Shown here piece by piece: positions 54,058 to 63,486 of a stretch of DNA of 64,000 nt. The stretch spans positions 62,001 to 126,000 of the forward strand of contig CACMZR010000002.1 of the NCBI GenBank assembly GCA_902618245.1, written 5' to 3'. The stretch comes from an uncultured Bacteroidota bacterium (lineage in GTDB: Bacteria > Bacteroidota > Bacteroidia > Flavobacteriales > Flavobacteriaceae). How positions within the stretch are numbered: position 1 is the first letter of the stretch; every line of letters begins with the position of its first letter. Below the pieces are notes generated by a model, which worked only from the letters and a program-made list of their open reading frames with translations, had not been told where the DNA came from and did not search any database. Position numbers and translations under genes: made by a program.

Positions 54058-54555
54058 ATGGATATAAAAGACATTCAAAACCTAATAAAATTTGTAGCCA
54101 AATCTGGAGCACAAGAGGTAAAGCTTGAGATGGAGGATATTAAAATAACTATCAAAACTGGAGGAAAATCAAATAATATAGAACCTAATGGAATATTGCA
54201 AAATGTAAATCCATTGTCAATATCAGCTGTTACCCCTCAATCTTCAGAAGTCCCTTTGAGTGAGCCTAAAGGTGCTGATCATAAAAGAGATGATTCCTCA
54301 TCTGAAGATGACGGATTAATTACCATAAAATCTCCGATAATTGGTACTTTTTACAGGAAATCTGCCCCTGATAAACCCCCATTTGTTGAAGTTGGAGACA
54401 CTATTAAGGAAGGCGACGTTCTTTGTGTTATTGAAGCCATGAAACTTTTTAATGAAATTGAATCTGAATTAGCTGGTACAATTGTCAAAATCCTTGTGGA
54501 TGACGCTTCTCCAGTAGAATTTGATCAACCTTTATTTCTAATCAAACCCCATTAA
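54058..54555 (+). CDS. accB: Acetyl-CoA carboxylase biotin carboxyl carrier protein
   Basis: 165 residues. A basic N-terminal part, a Ser/Pro-rich linker (about 55-85) and a biotinyl domain with [13 protein letters not shown]129 being the biotinylated lysine. The linker gives the swinging arm its reach. Carries the carboxyl group from AccC to the carboxyltransferase. Precedes accC by 9 bp. Confidence 0.97.
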   Translation: MDIKDIQNLIKFVAKSGAQEVKLEMEDIKITIKTGGKSNNIEPNGILQNVNPLSISAVTPQSSEVPLSEPKGADHKRDDSSSEDDGLITIKSPIIGTFYRKSAPDKPPFVEVGDTIKEGDVLCVIEAMKLFNEIESELAGTIVKILVDDASPVEFDQPLFLIKPH

Positions 54556-54564
54556 GTCTTAAAA

Positions 54565-55905
54565 ATGTTCAATAAAATTCTAATTGCAAATAGGGGTGAA
54601 ATAGCCATGAGAATTATCCGTACTTGCAAAGAAATGGGTGTAAAAACAGTTGCTGTTTATTCAAAAGCAGATACTGATAGCCTTCATGTTAGATTTGCAG
54701 ATGAAGCCGTTTGCATTGGTCCTGCTGCTAGTAACGAATCTTACTTGAAAATGTCAAATATTATTGCTGCAGCCGAAATTACAAATGCAGATGCTATACA
54801 TCCTGGTTATGGTTTTTTATCTGAAAATGCAAAATTTTCCGAAATATGTGAGGAGCATAAAATTAAATTTATTGGTGCCTCTCCGTCCATGATAAGTAAA
54901 ATGGGAGATAAAGCTTCAGCAAAAAAAACTATGCAAGAGGCAGGTGTCCCAACTATACCAGGTTCAAAAGGGATAATAGGAAGTTTTAAAGAAGCTGAAA
55001 AAATAGCATCTGAGATTGGCTATCCAGTAATGTTAAAAGCGACAGCCGGAGGTGGTGGAAAAGGAATGCGCGCTGTATGGAAGTCAAACGAACTTGAAAA
55101 AGCTTGGAATAGCTCAAGACAAGAGGCTGCTGCTTCTTTTGGAAATGATGGAATGTACATGGAAAAACTCATCGAAGAACCTCGGCATATTGAAATTCAA
55201 GTAGTTGGTGATTCAAGTGGAAAAGCTTGTCATCTTTCTGAAAGGGATTGTTCAATACAGCGGCGCCATCAAAAATTGACTGAAGAAACTCCTTCGCCAT
55301 TTATGACATCAACACTAAGAAATAAAATGGGAGAGGCAGCAGTAAAAGCAACTGAATTTATTAAATATGAAGGAGCAGGTACAATTGAATTTCTAGTAGA
55401 TAAAAATAAAAACTTCTACTTCATGGAAATGAATACTAGGATTCAAGTAGAACATCCTATAACTGAGCAAGTAATAGATTTTGATCTTATTTGTGAACAA
55501 ATTAAGGTAGCAGCTGGTGAAAAAATTTCAGGTAAAAATTACTTTCCTAAACTTCATTCTATAGAATGTAGAATCAATGCTGAGGATCCATTTAATGATT
55601 TTAGACCTAGTCCTGGAATGATAAGTACAATGCATTTCCCAGGAGGCCACGGGGTAAGACTAGATACTCATGTTTATAGTGGTTATGTGATTCCTCCTAA
55701 CTATGACTCGATGATTGCTAAACTAATCACTACGGCTCAAACAAGAGAGGGTGCAATACATAAAATGAAGCGTGCTCTAGAGGAATTTATTATAGAAGGA
55801 GTAAAAACAACTATACCATTTCATTTAAAGTTAATGAGCGATCCAGCTTATTTGAGTGGAAAGTATACAACAAAATTTATGGAGAATTTTAAAATGGAGA
55901 ATTAG
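54565..55905 (+). CDS. accC: Acetyl-CoA carboxylase biotin carboxylase
   Basis: 446 residues. Biotin carboxylase N-terminal domain ([18 protein letters not shown]), ATP-grasp with glycine-rich loop [29 protein letters not shown], and [15 protein letters not shown] with the metal-binding residues. It uses bicarbonate and ATP to carboxylate biotin. The bicarbonate dependence links this gene functionally to the SulP-carbonic anhydrase pair at 58.6-60.7 kb, though that is inference. Confidence 0.98.
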   Translation: MFNKILIANRGEIAMRIIRTCKEMGVKTVAVYSKADTDSLHVRFADEAVCIGPAASNESYLKMSNIIAAAEITNADAIHPGYGFLSENAKFSEICEEHKIKFIGASPSMISKMGDKASAKKTMQEAGVPTIPGSKGIIGSFKEAEKIASEIGYPVMLKATAGGGGKGMRAVWKSNELEKAWNSSRQEAAASFGNDGMYMEKLIEEPRHIEIQVVGDSSGKACHLSERDCSIQRRHQKLTEETPSPFMTSTLRNKMGEAAVKATEFIKYEGAGTIEFLVDKNKNFYFMEMNTRIQVEHPITEQVIDFDLICEQIKVAAGEKISGKNYFPKLHSIECRINAEDPFNDFRPSPGMISTMHFPGGHGVRLDTHVYSGYVIPPNYDSMIAKLITTAQTREGAIHKMKRALEEFIIEGVKTTIPFHLKLMSDPAYLSGKYTTKFMENFKMEN

Positions 55906-55910
55906 TATTT

Positions 55911-56390
55911 CTAAATTTTAAGCTCCCAATACCCGATATCTATCCATTTTTTAAACTTATATCCCACAGACTCAAGTTGTCCTACTTTTTTAAATCCAAA
56001 ATTCTCATGAAATAGAACACTCGAGTCATTAGGCAATGAGATTCCAGCTAGAACCCTTCTAAATCCCTCTTTTTTTAATGACTCTAAAAGTTTTGTGTAA
56101 AGTGCTGTTCCTATTCCATTTCGAAAATTATTTGGCTTTAAATAAATACTACTTTCGACCGTATAGCGGTATGCTGATCTAGACTTCCATTTAGTAGAAT
56201 ATGCATAACCTAATAACTCATCTGCAGATTCATAAATCCACCATTTATTCTTTTCATTAGAATTTATTCTCTCAATTATAATATTTTCATTTATAGGTTT
56301 TTCTTCAAAACTTATAGCAGAATTTAAAATATAGTGATTATAAATTGAAGTAATAGCTTTTGCATCCTTAGACTTTGCCTCACGTATCAT
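55911..56390 (-). CDS. GNAT-family N-acetyltransferase
   Basis: 159 residues with the GNAT fold of the phosphinothricin acetyltransferase group. AITSIYNHYILNSAISFEE is the N-terminal substrate region and YLKPNNFRNGIGTALYTKLL contains the acetyl-CoA loop (R/Q-x-x-G-x-G/A). Acetylates a small amine or amino acid; substrate unknown. Follows the prolyl oligopeptidase gene on the same strand by 13 bp and converges with accC at 5 bp. Confidence 0.85.
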   Translation of the reverse strand: MIREAKSKDAKAITSIYNHYILNSAISFEEKPINENIIIERINSNEKNKWWIYESADELLGYAYSTKWKSRSAYRYTVESSIYLKPNNFRNGIGTALYTKLLESLKKEGFRRVLAGISLPNDSSVLFHENFGFKKVGQLESVGYKFKKWIDIGYWELKI

Positions 56391-56403
56391 AGTGAATTAA
56401 ATT

Positions 56404-58551
56404 TTACCCTTTTACTTTATTTTTAACCTTTTGAGGTAATACTTTAAATCCCATATTGAATAGAGTAAATCCAAAGATATCGGCATATTGCTCAATTCTT
56501 TTTGATACAGGAGTTCCAGCTCCATGACCAGCGTTGGTCTCTATCCGAATTAAAACTGGATTTTCTCCATTTTGTTTGTTCTGTAACTGGGCTGCAAATT
56601 TAAAAGAGTGTGCAGGAACCACACGGTCATCATGATCCCCAGTTGTAATTAAAGTCGCAGGATAATTTGTATCCTCTTTTACATTATGAACTGGAGAATA
56701 ACTCATTAAATAATCAAACATCTCCTTAGAATCTTCAGAAGTCCCATAATCGTATGCCCAGCCTGCACCTGAAGTAAACTTGTGATAACGTAACATATCT
56801 AAAACTCCTACTGCAGGTAATGCAACCTTCATTAGTTCAGGTCTTTGAGTCATTGTGGCTCCAACTAGTAAGCCACCATTTGAACCTCCCCTAATAGCAA
56901 GAAACTCTGGATTGGTAAATTTATTTTTTATTAGAAATTCTGCTGCTGCAATGAAGTCATTAAACACATTTTGTTTTTTTTGTTGTGTTCCTGCTTTATG
57001 CCATTCTTTTCCATATTCTCCACCACCCCTGAGGTTTGGAACAGCATAGATGCCGCCCTGTTCTAACCAAACAGCATTAGCTATACTAAAAGATGGTCGG
57101 ATACTTATATTGAAGCCTCCATAGCCATATAATATTGTAGGGTTTTGTCCATTAAATTTGATCCCCTTTTTATATGTAATAATCATCGGAATTTTAGTTC
57201 CATCTTCTGATTTATAAAAAATTTGTTCTGACTTATAATCATTTGAATCAAAATCAATTCGGGGCTCCCAGTATTTTATTGATGTTTTTGTTTTTGGATT
57301 ATAAGAATATATTTGGCTAGGGGAATGGTAGTTTGTGAAACTGAAATATAAAACTTCTTGATCTTTTTTTCCACTCCAACCAGAGGCTGTTCCTAATCCT
57401 GGTAATTCTATTTCTCCCATATTTACTCCATCCATATCATATTGAATTACTTTCGTTATCACATCAGCGATATAACGAGCAAAAAAATATCCACCTCCAA
57501 CAGTTGGTGAAAGAACATACTTACCTTCAGGTATAAAATCCTTCCAGTATTTTTCTTGTGGTTTTCTGGCATTAACCACTATAAGCTTTTGATTTGGTGC
57601 ATTGCTGTTAGTCACTATATACAGCCTTTCCCCATCTGAGTGTAATAAATAACTATCTGTTTGATAGTTTTCATCTACTCTAATTAAGGGACTAGTTTTC
57701 AAATTCAAATTTAAGTCCTTTAAAAAACTAATATTGCCAGATGTTGTTTTAGAGGCTGAAATAAAAAGATACTTCCCATTATCAGAAACTTTTGCTCCAA
57801 CATATCTGTGTTTTTGATCGTTTTCTCCACCATACACTAATATGTCTTCAGATTGTTTGGTTCCTAACTTATGATAATATAATTTGTGCTGATCGGTCAT
57901 TTCACTAAGCTCACTTCCTTTCGGTTTATCATAACTAGAATAGAAAAAACCTTCATCAAGTTTCCATTGTATTCCACTGAATTTAACATCTACTAAAGTA
58001 TCCCCAATAATTTTTTTATTAGTGGCATTCATAACTATAATTTTTCTCCAATCACTTCCCCCTTCGCTTATAGAATATGCAACTAATTCTCCTGTTTTTG
58101 AGAAGCTTAAAGTGGATAGAGAAGTAGTGCCATCTTTAGAAAAACTATTTGGATCTAAAAAGACCTCAGCGTTATTTTTATTGTTTTCACGGTAAAGAAT
58201 AGATTGATTTTGAAGGCCATCATTTTTGTAAAAATAGGTGTATTGTCCTTCTTTAAATGGTGCTGAAATTTTTTCATAATCCCAAAGTTGTTCTAATCGA
58301 ACCTTAAGATCATTTCTATAAGGAATTTCATCTAAATATTTGAAAGTTGTATTATTCTGATTAATTACCCACTTTTTGGTGTCATCAGAGTTGTCATTTT
58401 CAAGCCAACGATAATCGTCAGTTACTGATTCATCAAAATAAATATCGGTTACTGGAATTTTTTTTGTTTCTGGATAACTATTTTTATTATGGCTTTCATT
58501 ACATGAAACGATAAGTAAACTCACAAAAATAAAATAGATGTATATTCTCAT
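56404..58551 (-). CDS. Prolyl oligopeptidase (S9A family) lipoprotein
   Basis: 715 residues. A lipobox (LLIVSC) makes it a likely lipoprotein. Seven-bladed propeller residues about 75-410, then an alpha/beta hydrolase. The catalytic Ser lies in RGGSNGGLLVG (near residue 558), Asp in GDHDDRVVPAHS (near 640) and His in NAGHGAG (near 675). It cleaves short peptides after proline in the periplasm. A promoter-like TTTA-N19-TAAATTTG is embedded in the terminator hairpin upstream. Confidence 0.94.
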   Translation of the reverse strand: MRIYIYFIFVSLLIVSCNESHNKNSYPETKKIPVTDIYFDESVTDDYRWLENDNSDDTKKWVINQNNTTFKYLDEIPYRNDLKVRLEQLWDYEKISAPFKEGQYTYFYKNDGLQNQSILYRENNKNNAEVFLDPNSFSKDGTTSLSTLSFSKTGELVAYSISEGGSDWRKIIVMNATNKKIIGDTLVDVKFSGIQWKLDEGFFYSSYDKPKGSELSEMTDQHKLYYHKLGTKQSEDILVYGGENDQKHRYVGAKVSDNGKYLFISASKTTSGNISFLKDLNLNLKTSPLIRVDENYQTDSYLLHSDGERLYIVTNSNAPNQKLIVVNARKPQEKYWKDFIPEGKYVLSPTVGGGYFFARYIADVITKVIQYDMDGVNMGEIELPGLGTASGWSGKKDQEVLYFSFTNYHSPSQIYSYNPKTKTSIKYWEPRIDFDSNDYKSEQIFYKSEDGTKIPMIITYKKGIKFNGQNPTILYGYGGFNISIRPSFSIANAVWLEQGGIYAVPNLRGGGEYGKEWHKAGTQQKKQNVFNDFIAAAEFLIKNKFTNPEFLAIRGGSNGGLLVGATMTQRPELMKVALPAVGVLDMLRYHKFTSGAGWAYDYGTSEDSKEMFDYLMSYSPVHNVKEDTNYPATLITTGDHDDRVVPAHSFKFAAQLQNKQNGENPVLIRIETNAGHGAGTPVSKRIEQYADIFGFTLFNMGFKVLPQKVKNKVKG

Positions 58552-58572
58552 AATTATTAAACTTTGTTTTAA

Positions 58573-58614
58573 TAAAAAAATCCCTTATTCACAAATTTAA
58601 TATGAATAAGGGAT
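58573..58614 (-). terminator. Terminator of the sulP-carbonic anhydrase unit
   Basis: On the minus strand ATCCCTTATTCA (58614-58603) pairs perfectly with TGAATAAGGGAT (58591-58580) and then runs into seven Ts. The 11-nt loop contains TAAATTTG, which may serve as -7 box for the downstream prolyl oligopeptidase gene; TTTA 19 nt upstream would be the -33. Confidence 0.9.
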
Positions 58615-58641
58615 AAGTTAAATTTAATTTTAAAAGTCTTA

Positions 58642-59103
58642 TTAAATTGTATATGGAAATGAAGAATGATGTAAATCAATTTTTAGCTCCCCATTTGACA
58701 ATTTATAACCAAATGTGTACTCTACTTTAGCTTCAACACCTTGCAAATCTGTGAAAAAATAATTTCCCATCGCGATAGCTCTGTTTTCTTCTAAAATAAA
58801 GCCAGTGTTCTCAAATCTCACATTTGTCCAAGGATTTATTGCAAATCCTTTATCTTCCTGGCATGCTCTATCATCACCAGCAATAAAATATGACAATGCT
58901 TCTGATTTAGTTGGCCTAAATTGTTCTAACTCACATTTCGTAGGCTTGAATAAAACATCGCCTTGTTCAAAAGCATAACGATTATCAAGAAAATTGCTAG
59001 CATATTCTTCACATTCAGTTCTACTTTGTTTTAAGGATCCAATTTTTACAACACCGTCACCCCATAATTTTTGAGCTTCTAAAACCTGTTCTTTAGTAAT
59101 CAT
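58642..59103 (-). CDS. Probable iota-class carbonic anhydrase (COG4337 family)
   Basis: 153 residues, no signal peptide. I recognise the family, often misnamed phosphoribosyl-AMP cyclohydrolase, by TKEQVLEAQKLWGDG (3-17), VLFKPTK (50-56), EALSYFIAGD (68-77), GFAINPWTNVRFEN (86-99), AMGNYFFTD (111-119) and the C-terminal LHHSSFPY (144-151). The HHSS motif defines iota carbonic anhydrases, whose NTF2-like fold hydrates CO2 without a metal; the Thr of FKPT, Tyr of SYF, and His/Ser of HHSS match the residues implicated in catalysis as I recall them. The protein lies 75 bp downstream of a SulP anion transporter and ends at a strong terminator, so bicarbonate supply is the probable job. Confidence 0.82.
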   Translation of the reverse strand: MITKEQVLEAQKLWGDGVVKIGSLKQSRTECEEYASNFLDNRYAFEQGDVLFKPTKCELEQFRPTKSEALSYFIAGDDRACQEDKGFAINPWTNVRFENTGFILEENRAIAMGNYFFTDLQGVEAKVEYTFGYKLSNGELKIDLHHSSFPYTI

Positions 59104-59178
59104 TTTATATAATTTAAGTTAATAGTTCTCTTCATTGCGCAGTTAATAGTTAAATATAATTTCATTTTTTTTTTTTAA

Positions 59179-60705
59179 CTAAAATAATTTGGCAAGATTT
59201 TCTGGATTTTTGTATTCCCCTTTTTCCGATATAATTTTAAATTCAAAGTTCTTATTTTTTTGTTTTGCTAAAAAATCTTCAAAAATTTCAATTATATCAT
59301 TATCTATAAATTTTGCTCCTCTTAAGTCTATTTCAAGGGATGTCGCTTCTGGTAATTTATTTAATTCCTTTAATATTGATGCCTTATTAAAAAAAGTAAC
59401 CTCTTCTGCTAATGTGATTCTAGTTTTACTTTTTCCCTCTGTTGAAATTGAATGTGAATTTTGGAAACTATTAATTAATATAATTACTATTCCTAGAATT
59501 AAACCTAGACCAATACCTATCAAAAGATCGGTGAAAACGATCCCGATAATAGTAATCAAAAATGGAAGAAGTTGTTTCCAGCCTAATTTATACATTGTGA
59601 CAAATAAGCTTGGTTTTGCAAGTTTATATCCCACTATAAAAAGTATAGCTGCTAGTACAGATAATGGAATTTGATTAAGTAATGCAGGAATGAGAAGAAT
59701 GGATATTAACAAAAAGAATCCATGAATGATAGCAGACATTTTTGTTTTACCTCCAGATTGAATATTCGCGGAACTTCTCACAATAACTTGAGTTACCGGT
59801 AAACCCCCTATTAAACCAGAAATAAAATTCCCCGTCCCTTGAGCAATGAGTTCTCTGTTCGTGGGTGTTATTCGTTTATCTGGATCTAATTTGTCCGTTG
59901 CCTCGACACATAAAAGTGTCTCTAGACTTGCAACAAGAGCTATTGTAAATGCTGTTATCCAAATTTCAACTCTTGTGATGCCTTGAAAGTTTGGAAAACT
60001 AAATTGACCAAAAAACGAATTCATATCCTCAGGAACCGGAACTGATACCAAAAGTTCTGACTGAATTGCCCAGTAATTATTCCCTTTTGTGAAAACAACA
60101 TAAATAATCCCAATTATAACGGCAACCAAGGGTCCTTGGATTAGTTGAAAAATCTTCCCTTTTTTACTCAAAATATTTGACCAAAGCAATAATATCCCCA
60201 TACTTACAATAGCAATTAATGTTGCTCCAGGATTTATATAATTTAAGGCCTCTAAAATTCCAGGAAATTCTTCTCCAGGACTTTGATAACCAAAAAAATG
60301 TCTTACTTGTTTAATAATGATTATTATACCTATACCTGTTAACATTCCCCTTATAACTGATGAAGGGAAATAATAACCTATAACTCCTGCTCTGAGTATA
60401 CCGAAGACAAATTGAATAAGTCCACCTAATACTACAGCTAGAAGAAAGTTTTGAAAGCCACCTAGATCTCCAATCGCAGTAAAAACGATAGCCGCAAGAC
60501 CCGCAGCAGGGCCACTTACTCCTATTTGAGAACCACTGATAATACCCACAATTATTCCTCCTATTATTCCAGCAATTAGACCGGAAAATAGTGGGGCACC
60601 GCTTGCTAAAGCAATCCCTAAACAAAGTGGCAGCGCGACAAAAAATACTACTATACTTGCTGGTATGTCGCTTTTTAAATTTGAAAATAAAGTGGAATTT
60701 TTCAT
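59179..60705 (-). CDS. SulP-family anion transporter with STAS domain (probable bicarbonate importer)
   Basis: 508 residues. About eleven to fourteen membrane helices cover residues 15-420, with PLCLGIALASGAPLFSGLIAG and GSQIGVSGPAAGLAAIVF in the first part. The C-terminal STAS domain (about 430-508) contains LEIDLRGAKFIDNDIIEIFEDF split by its typical loop. SulP proteins carry sulfate, bicarbonate (BicA) or other anions. The next gene is a carbonic anhydrase-like protein, so bicarbonate is favoured over sulfate; no sulfate-assimilation gene is nearby. A good promoter (60762-60792) lies upstream. Confidence 0.9.
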   Translation of the reverse strand: MKNSTLFSNLKSDIPASIVVFFVALPLCLGIALASGAPLFSGLIAGIIGGIIVGIISGSQIGVSGPAAGLAAIVFTAIGDLGGFQNFLLAVVLGGLIQFVFGILRAGVIGYYFPSSVIRGMLTGIGIIIIIKQVRHFFGYQSPGEEFPGILEALNYINPGATLIAIVSMGILLLWSNILSKKGKIFQLIQGPLVAVIIGIIYVVFTKGNNYWAIQSELLVSVPVPEDMNSFFGQFSFPNFQGITRVEIWITAFTIALVASLETLLCVEATDKLDPDKRITPTNRELIAQGTGNFISGLIGGLPVTQVIVRSSANIQSGGKTKMSAIIHGFFLLISILLIPALLNQIPLSVLAAILFIVGYKLAKPSLFVTMYKLGWKQLLPFLITIIGIVFTDLLIGIGLGLILGIVIILINSFQNSHSISTEGKSKTRITLAEEVTFFNKASILKELNKLPEATSLEIDLRGAKFIDNDIIEIFEDFLAKQKNKNFEFKIISEKGEYKNPENLAKLF

Positions 60706-60761
60706 ATAATTTTATTCGAGCATTTTAATTAGATAAAACAGTTATGGCTATTAATGAGGAG

Positions 60762-60792
60762 CAAAAATAAAAAAGAATCTATTTATTGTAAA
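60762..60792 (-). promoter_or_regulatory. Promoter of the sulP unit
   Basis: On the minus strand TTTA (60792-60789), 19 nt of spacer, then TATTTTTG (60769-60762). One mismatch at -33, exact -7, exact spacing. Start predicted about 50 nt upstream of the sulP ATG. The divergent BASS gene has TACATTTA at 60837-60844. Confidence 0.5.
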
Positions 60793-60858
60793 AATTTATT
60801 GCCTTTTTTAAGAATAATTAAATCCTGTTAAAGTGCTACATTTATTATTTTTAATTGA

Positions 60859-61773
60859 ATGGTTATGACTCGATTTACTAATGCATTCCCATGGATTGTT
60901 TCAATTTTCGCTTTTTTGGGTTTATTACATCCTCCATTGACAACATGGTTTAGTGGATCATCAATAACACTTGGTTTGGCAGGAATAATGCTTGGGATGG
61001 GTCTTACATTAAAAAGTTCTGATTTTGTTGAAGTACTAAAAAGTCCTAATTGGGTAATTACAGGATTAATACTTCAGTTTCTTATTATGCCTTTTTTAGG
61101 ATGGGGAATTTCTAAGATTTTTGATTTGCCTCCTCTTTTTGCCGTAGGTATGATTTTAGTTTCATGCTGTCCTGGCGGAACAGCTTCTAATGTAATTTCA
61201 TATTTGTCTAAAGCTGAAGTTGCTCTTTCAGTGTGTATGACTGCCTGCTCAACGATGATTGCAATTTTTATGACCCCCTTTTTAACTCTCAAACTTTCTG
61301 GAAGTTATCTCGATATATCTGCAATGGGACTATTTTATAGTACTATTAAGGTTGTTTTAATCCCTATTTCAATTGGTATAATTTTAAATAAGTACTTATC
61401 AAAGTATGTTTCAAAAGTTTTACATTATGCTCCACCTTTAGCTGTGTTATTAATATGTCTTATTGTAGGCAGTATTGTAGGGCAGGGAAAAGATGTTATT
61501 TTGGAATCAGGATTCAAACTTTTAGTTTCATTGATTTTACTCCATCTTTCAGGTTTTATTATCGGTTTTTCAATAAGTTGGATTGCATTTAAAAACTTAA
61601 AAGTTGCCAAAACGATATCTATAGAAGTAGGAATGCAAAACTCAGGACTAGGTGTTGTACTTTCACGTGAAAACTTTACTAGCCCTTTGGTGGCTATACC
61701 AGCTGCTTTATCAAGTCTTGTTCACTCTCTTTTAGGAAGTTTTTTTGTCAGTATATTTAAAAACAAAAATTGA
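60859..61773 (+). CDS. BASS-family (bile acid:Na+ symporter-like) transporter
   Basis: 304 residues, nine to ten membrane helices. SCCPGGTASNVISYLSKAEVAL and EVGMQNSGLGVVL are conserved Na+ and substrate-site motifs of the BASS family. Bacterial members carry pantoate, pyruvate and other organic acids rather than bile acids. The gene is divergent from sulP with 153 bp between starts, which may share regulation. Substrate unknown. Confidence 0.88.
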   Translation: MVMTRFTNAFPWIVSIFAFLGLLHPPLTTWFSGSSITLGLAGIMLGMGLTLKSSDFVEVLKSPNWVITGLILQFLIMPFLGWGISKIFDLPPLFAVGMILVSCCPGGTASNVISYLSKAEVALSVCMTACSTMIAIFMTPFLTLKLSGSYLDISAMGLFYSTIKVVLIPISIGIILNKYLSKYVSKVLHYAPPLAVLLICLIVGSIVGQGKDVILESGFKLLVSLILLHLSGFIIGFSISWIAFKNLKVAKTISIEVGMQNSGLGVVLSRENFTSPLVAIPAALSSLVHSLLGSFFVSIFKNKN

Positions 61774-61803
61774 TTACTCCTAAATATTTTTTAATAGTTA
61801 GTT

Positions 61804-62820
61804 TTAATTGGTTGCGTCATTAAATTTTTTACGATTCAAGAAAATTTCTCTTGCTGTATGAAGTGCTTTTTTAAAAGAATTATGATCAGCCTCTCCCTGA
61901 CCGGCAATATCATATGCAGTACCATGATCAGGAGATGTTCTAACTCTATCGAGACCTGCAGTAAAATTTACACCTTCCCCAAATGATAATGTTTTAAATG
62001 GAATCAGCCCTTGATCATGGTAAATAGCAAGTATAGCGTCAAATTTTTGGTATGACTGACTTCCAAAGAATCCATCAGCAGGAAAAGGTCCATCGATTCT
62101 AATACCCTTATCAAATTGCGCTTTTACCAATGGTCTTAAAAAAGTCTCCTCTTCTTCTCCAATAACTCCATAATCACCTGCATGTGGATTAATACCTAAA
62201 ATAGCAATTTTTGGTTCAGAAATATTAAAATCACTTTTTAAGCTATGTTCTAGAATTTTAATTTTTTTTATGATTGTACTTTTTGTTGCAAATTCATTTA
62301 CTTTAGCTAAAGGGATGTGATCAGTTACAAGTGCGAGCTTTATTTGATCGGATATCATAAACATCAAACTCTCACCATTAATTTCTTTATCCAAATAATC
62401 AGTGTGACCTTTAAATTTAAACCTCTTCGATTGAATATTTTTTTTGTTGATTGGTGCTGTAACTAAAACATCTATTTTGTTTTTTATTAGGCCCATAGTA
62501 GCAGCTTCTAAAGAACTAAAAGCAAAATTGCCTGCAGTTAATTCATCTTTACCATAATTAATTGGAAAAGGATTATCCCAAATATCAATAACATTAAGGA
62601 AATTTTCTTGTATATCCCCAATATTTTTTACTTCTATAATATTTGTATCTAATTTGTACTTCTCACTTTCCTCAAAAAAATTTTGAGGGTGTGCAAAAGC
62701 AATAGGAATAAATTTCTTGAAAAGATTTTTTTCTTGAAAAGTTTTTAAAATTATTTCAAATCCAATTCCATTAGGATCACCTACAGAAATTCCAACTTTA
62801 ATTTTTGACGATTCAGACAA
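61804..62820 (-). CDS. pdxA: 4-hydroxythreonine-4-phosphate dehydrogenase
   Basis: 338 residues, start TTG at 62820 (MSESSKIKVGISVGDPNGIG). Metal ligands: His in KGHTDYLDK, His in YHDQGLIPFK and His in DHGTAYDIAGQG. It oxidises 4-phosphohydroxy-threonine on the way to pyridoxal phosphate, which alr in this window uses as cofactor. TACATTTG on the minus strand (62858-62851) may be its -7 box. Divergent from ribE, 49 bp between starts. Confidence 0.96.
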   Translation of the reverse strand: MSESSKIKVGISVGDPNGIGFEIILKTFQEKNLFKKFIPIAFAHPQNFFEESEKYKLDTNIIEVKNIGDIQENFLNVIDIWDNPFPINYGKDELTAGNFAFSSLEAATMGLIKNKIDVLVTAPINKKNIQSKRFKFKGHTDYLDKEINGESLMFMISDQIKLALVTDHIPLAKVNEFATKSTIIKKIKILEHSLKSDFNISEPKIAILGINPHAGDYGVIGEEEETFLRPLVKAQFDKGIRIDGPFPADGFFGSQSYQKFDAILAIYHDQGLIPFKTLSFGEGVNFTAGLDRVRTSPDHGTAYDIAGQGEADHNSFKKALHTAREIFLNRKKFNDATN

Positions 62821-62839
62821 GTGTGCTAGTTTTTTATTT

Positions 62840-62847
62840 TAATTTTG
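62840..62847 (+). promoter_or_regulatory. -7 box of ribE
   Basis: TAATTTTG matches TAnnTTTG and ends 22 nt before the ribE ATG (62870). No -33 TTTG at the right distance. On the other strand TACATTTG at 62858-62851 faces pdxA, so the 49-bp gap may hold two back-to-back promoters. Confidence 0.35.
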
Positions 62848-62869
62848 ATGCAAATGTAATTAAATATCA

Positions 62870-63457
62870 ATGTTTACAGGAATTATTGAAGCATTCGCGA
62901 AAGTTAAAACACTCAATAAGGTAGGTGAAAATCTTCAAATAAAATTTGAATGTAACCTGGCAGAAGAATTAAAAATTGATCAGAGTGTTTCACATAACGG
63001 TGTCTGCCTTACTGTTGAAAAATGTGAGGGAAAGTACTATTCAGTTACTGCTATCAAAGAAACCTTAGATAAAACTAACCTTGGCCTTTTGCAAATTGGA
63101 GATTATGTTAACATTGAACGTTCTCTGAAAATTGGAGATAGATTAGATGGACATATTGTTCAGGGTCATGTAGATCAAATCGCAAAATGTATTTCCGCTG
63201 AGACATTGGACGGAAGTTGGTTTTTTACATTTGAATACAATAAGAAGTCAGGTAATATGACTATTGAAAAAGGATCAATAACAGTTAATGGAGTAAGTCT
63301 TACAGTTGTAAACTCTGAAGAAAATCGATTTTCAGTAGCTATAATACCTTACACATTTGAGCATACGAATTTTAAACAAATTGAAATAGGAAGTTTTGTT
63401 AATCTTGAATTTGATATGATTGGAAAATACATTGCTAAACTCCATTTAAAAGGTTAA
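62870..63457 (+). CDS. ribE: Riboflavin synthase alpha subunit
   Basis: 195 residues with two lumazine-binding repeats. MFTGIIEAFAKV begins the first and GHIVQGHVDQIAKC the second; NGVSLTVVNSEENRFSVAIIP and GSFVNLEFDMIGKY follow. It dismutates two lumazines to riboflavin. No further riboflavin genes are adjacent. The downstream antiporter starts 29 bp later. Confidence 0.97.
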   Translation: MFTGIIEAFAKVKTLNKVGENLQIKFECNLAEELKIDQSVSHNGVCLTVEKCEGKYYSVTAIKETLDKTNLGLLQIGDYVNIERSLKIGDRLDGHIVQGHVDQIAKCISAETLDGSWFFTFEYNKKSGNMTIEKGSITVNGVSLTVVNSEENRFSVAIIPYTFEHTNFKQIEIGSFVNLEFDMIGKYIAKLHLKG

Positions 63458-63486
63458 TTTTTTATCTTTAGTAAAAACTAAATCAA

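Noticed and set aside
58642-59103. Phosphoribosyl-AMP cyclohydrolase as a name for the 153-aa protein
   Set aside because: The HisI zinc and substrate motifs are absent; the name is a common database error for COG4337 proteins.
60311-60625. 104-residue ORF in another frame inside sulP
   Set aside because: Cys/Arg/Ser-rich shadow translation of a membrane gene with no family match.
59179-60705. Sulfate permease as the specific function of the SulP protein
   Set aside because: No sulfate-assimilation genes are nearby and the neighbour is a carbonic anhydrase-like protein; bicarbonate is more likely, so only the family is stated firmly.
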